From contig JAVYIG010000064.1 of NCBI GenBank assembly GCA_035222895.1, positions 1-64,000 of the forward strand: a DNA stretch of 64,000 bases, in the 5' to 3' direction. Positions 61,941 through 64,000 of the stretch are shown piece after piece. Position 1 is the first letter of the stretch, and each line of letters starts with the position of its first letter. This DNA comes from Strongylocentrotus droebachiensis. Its lineage: Eukaryota; Echinodermata; Echinoidea; Camarodonta; Strongylocentrotidae. The notes below the pieces were generated by a model that was not told where the DNA came from, searched no databases, and saw nothing but the letters and a program-made list of their open reading frames with translations. A program made the translations under genes and the position numbers.

Positions 61941-62676
61941 GTGCACCTTTTAACCTCTGATACTAGTACTACAGTCTTTCACGACGAGATTGTGCTTAAA
62001 ACCCCATCACGATTGTTTTTTTCCTTAGTTAGGCCTATACGATCTCACATTCATATTCATTTTCTCGTTCGCAAATTAATATTTAGACCATCACACCCAA
62101 TTAGTGAAGTATGTTGGACCACTAGTGCACCTTTTAACCTCTGATACTAGTACTACAGTCTTTCACGACGAGATTGTGCTTAAAACCCCATCACGATTGT
62201 TTTTTTCCTTAGTTAGGCCTATACGATCTCACATTCATATTCATTTTCTCGTTCGCAAATTAATATTTAGACCATCACACCCAATTAGTGAAGTATGTTG
62301 GACCACTAGTGCACCTTTTAACCTCTGATACTAGTACTACAGTCTTTCACGACGAGATTGTGCTTAAAACCCCATCACGATTGTTTTTTTCCTTAGTTAG
62401 GCCTATACGATCTCACATTCATATTCATTTTCTCGTTCGCAAATTAATATTTAGACCATCACACCCAATTAGTGAAGTATGTTGGACCACTAGTGCACCT
62501 TTTAACCTCTGATACTAGTACTACAGTCTTTCACGACGAGATTGTGCTTAAAACCCCATCACGATTGTTTTTTTCCTTAGTTAGGCCTATACGATCTCAC
62601 ATTCATATTCATTTTCTCGTTCGCAAATTAATATTTAGACCATCACACCCAATTAGTGAAGTATGTTGGACCACTA
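61941..62676 (+). repeat. satellite: four tandem 184-bp units
   Basis: Units start at 61941, 62125, 62309 and 62493 with gtgcaccttttaacctctga and end with gttggaccacta; the total is exactly 4 x 184 bp. No difference between units was found by eye, and the translated frames across them are identical (LLTSDTSTTVFHDEIVLKTP and onward). The frames are read-through products of the repeat. The array ends abruptly at a G run. Confidence 0.95.
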
Positions 62677-62945
62677 TGGGGGGGGCAGGGGGGGGCAGAG
62701 TGCCCCCCCTGACGGGCTCCAGGGGAAACAAGAAAAAGGGGAAAAAAAGAAAAGAAAGGAAAGGAAAGAAAAAGAAAAAAGGAAAAGGGAAGAAAAAAAG
62801 GAAAGAAAGAGAAAAAAAGAAAAAAAAAGGAAAAGGAAAGAAAAAAGGAAAAAGAAGAAAAAGGGAAAAGAAAAGGAAAGGAAAAAAAATGGGGAAATTA
62901 AAAAAAAAAAAACATGGCCGTACGCACCAGGGGGGGGGGGGCAGT
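62677..62945 (+). repeat. G-run and (aaagg)n low-complexity block
   Basis: A tggggggg start, a ccccccct/agggg inverted pair, then about 170 bp of aaagg/gaaaa units and a closing G run (62930-62941). The Lys-rich frames (62472, 62663) that extend into it are not genes. Confidence 0.9.
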
Positions 62946-63229
62946 TGACCCCAGATATTTTGAAAACGTACAGTTTTTTTCCTGAAAATGTAGTGCAGGC
63001 CTATACCAAATCCTTCAATTCTACTTTTGAAAATGCAAAAGTACCCTCATGACCAGTTCGGTCGCTCGAACTCCCTTCACTCCTTTTGCTTTTGAGATTC
63101 TTCGAAAACTTTTAACGCATCTTTCCCCCTCCCCCACCAAAAAAATATTCCGCATACGGCCCTGAAAAATTAAGACAAATGAAAATAGGAAAATATAAGT
63201 GATATAACAAATTCGAAACCCTTCGCTGG

Positions 63230-64000
63230 CGCGAACTGCTTGCTAGCCTATTTTGTATTAAATGTTTTCACTTGCTCGTCCCCCTGAAAAAAGAAAAGGA
63301 TTAGCATTGCCTAGAATACAATTGTGCCTGCCCCGACGGGCCCCGACCTGCAACCATGGCAACAATAACACACAATGTATGTACCAAATGTTACTAATAG
63401 AGACTAATTCATTTTTCTCGCTCGCTACACTCGCTCGCGAATAAAATGAATAGACATTGCTTTGGAAACAATTGTGCCCACCCTTGACCTGCAACAATAT
63501 CATTAAAAATGGAAGAGTTTTTTCGCCCTCTCGCCAAAAAGGATTTGAATCGCGTTAAACGCGATTGCGTCCATCCTGACATGCACCAATAAAAACAAGT
63601 TTATTTATTAATTTCTATTGAAAGACAATTTATTTGTTTTGCTTGCTCGCTATGCTCGCTCGCCAAAATGGAATTGACACTGCTAACGTGCCCGCCCCAA
63701 CCTGCAACAACCAGTTAATAATTATGTACCAAACGTTTTTCAAAGAAGTTTTGGTGTGCTCGTGCTCGCCAAAACGGAATTAACATCACCTTAGACATGA
63801 TTGTGTAAGCCCTGACCTGCAACAAAAAAATCTGAAATTTATGAACCAATTATCATTACAAAAATTCTGCTCGCTCTCTACGCTCGCTCGCCAAAATAGA
63901 AATAACACCACTTTTAATAATCACGTCCCTGATATGGAACAATGAACCCAAGTTTTATGTACCATATTTTCCCTATAAAAGAGAAGTGATTTTTTTTGCT
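63230..64000 (+). repeat. degenerate tandem array, units about 110-150 bp, open to the right
   Basis: The block ctcgctcgc(c)aaaa...ga...attgac is repeated near 63431, 63526, 63655, 63766 and 63887; each is followed by aattgtgcccgccc-like and gacctgcaacaa words and by tatgtaccaaa. Unit length and sequence vary considerably. The array continues past the window edge. Confidence 0.75.

Noticed and set aside
61941..62676. Possible CRISPR-like array
   Set aside because: Units are directly adjacent without unique spacers, and the window is eukaryotic.
61941..63052. Repeated 67-74-residue frames and a 158-residue Lys-rich frame
   Set aside because: The frames repeat because the 184-bp satellite repeats; the Lys part is the aaagg tract. 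184 is not a multiple of three, so no repeat protein is encoded.

Overview
This is a window of an invertebrate animal nuclear genome. It has split genes with GT-AG introns, very high intron and repeat content, tRNA-derived SINE and LINE remnants, many MITEs, frequent poly-G/poly-C runs and abundant acatgt-type words. The frequent word taggcct, the MITE style and pearl-like tandem elements suggest a marine deuterostome, most likely a sea urchin. That assignment is an inference from sequence style, not a database result.

Two protein-coding genes can be supported. On the + strand at the left edge, four exons (1415-1589, 1894-2027, 2875-2991, 4824-4976) encode the C-terminal 192 residues of a class II aldolase/adducin-domain protein; its 5' exons lie outside the window. 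On the - strand, a complete 14-exon gene (start codon 61202, stop codon ending 20913) encodes a 516-residue inosine-5'-monophosphate dehydrogenase (IMPDH), the rate-limiting enzyme of guanine nucleotide synthesis. All its exon junctions could be placed with consensus splice sites and a continuous frame. The two genes are convergent, about 16 kb apart.

Layout: 1-1335 dispersed and tandem repeats; 1415-4976 aldolase-domain gene with a degenerate LINE and a SINE fragment in its last intron; 5.4-16.7 kb a dense mobile-element region (hAT-like element with 8-bp target duplication, segmental duplication, TTAA-flanked element, 217-bp-arm palindrome); 17-20.9 kb repeat-poor AT-rich DNA that may include the IMPDH 3' UTR; 20.9-61.2 kb the IMPDH gene, whose introns hold CACTA-like MITEs, TA-flanked MITEs, an 8-bp-TSD foldback element, a pearl/Helentron-like tandem element, GA/CT tracts and decayed copies of two of its own exons; 61.2-61.6 kb probable promoter; 61.7-64 kb minisatellite, an exact four-copy 184-bp satellite and a degenerate tandem array reaching the window edge.

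Most of the remaining open reading frames fall in low-complexity or repeat DNA and are not genes. No CRISPR array, operon, riboswitch or prokaryotic system is present, and I found no convincing new biochemical system. The most unusual points are the decayed partial copies of IMPDH exons 7 and 11 beside their parents, a MITE sitting exactly at the centre of an inverted duplication of its own flanks, the long perfect palindrome at 15.5-15.9 kb, and two tandem-repeat elements that both carry perfect DR1 (AGGTCA-A-AGGTCA) sites.
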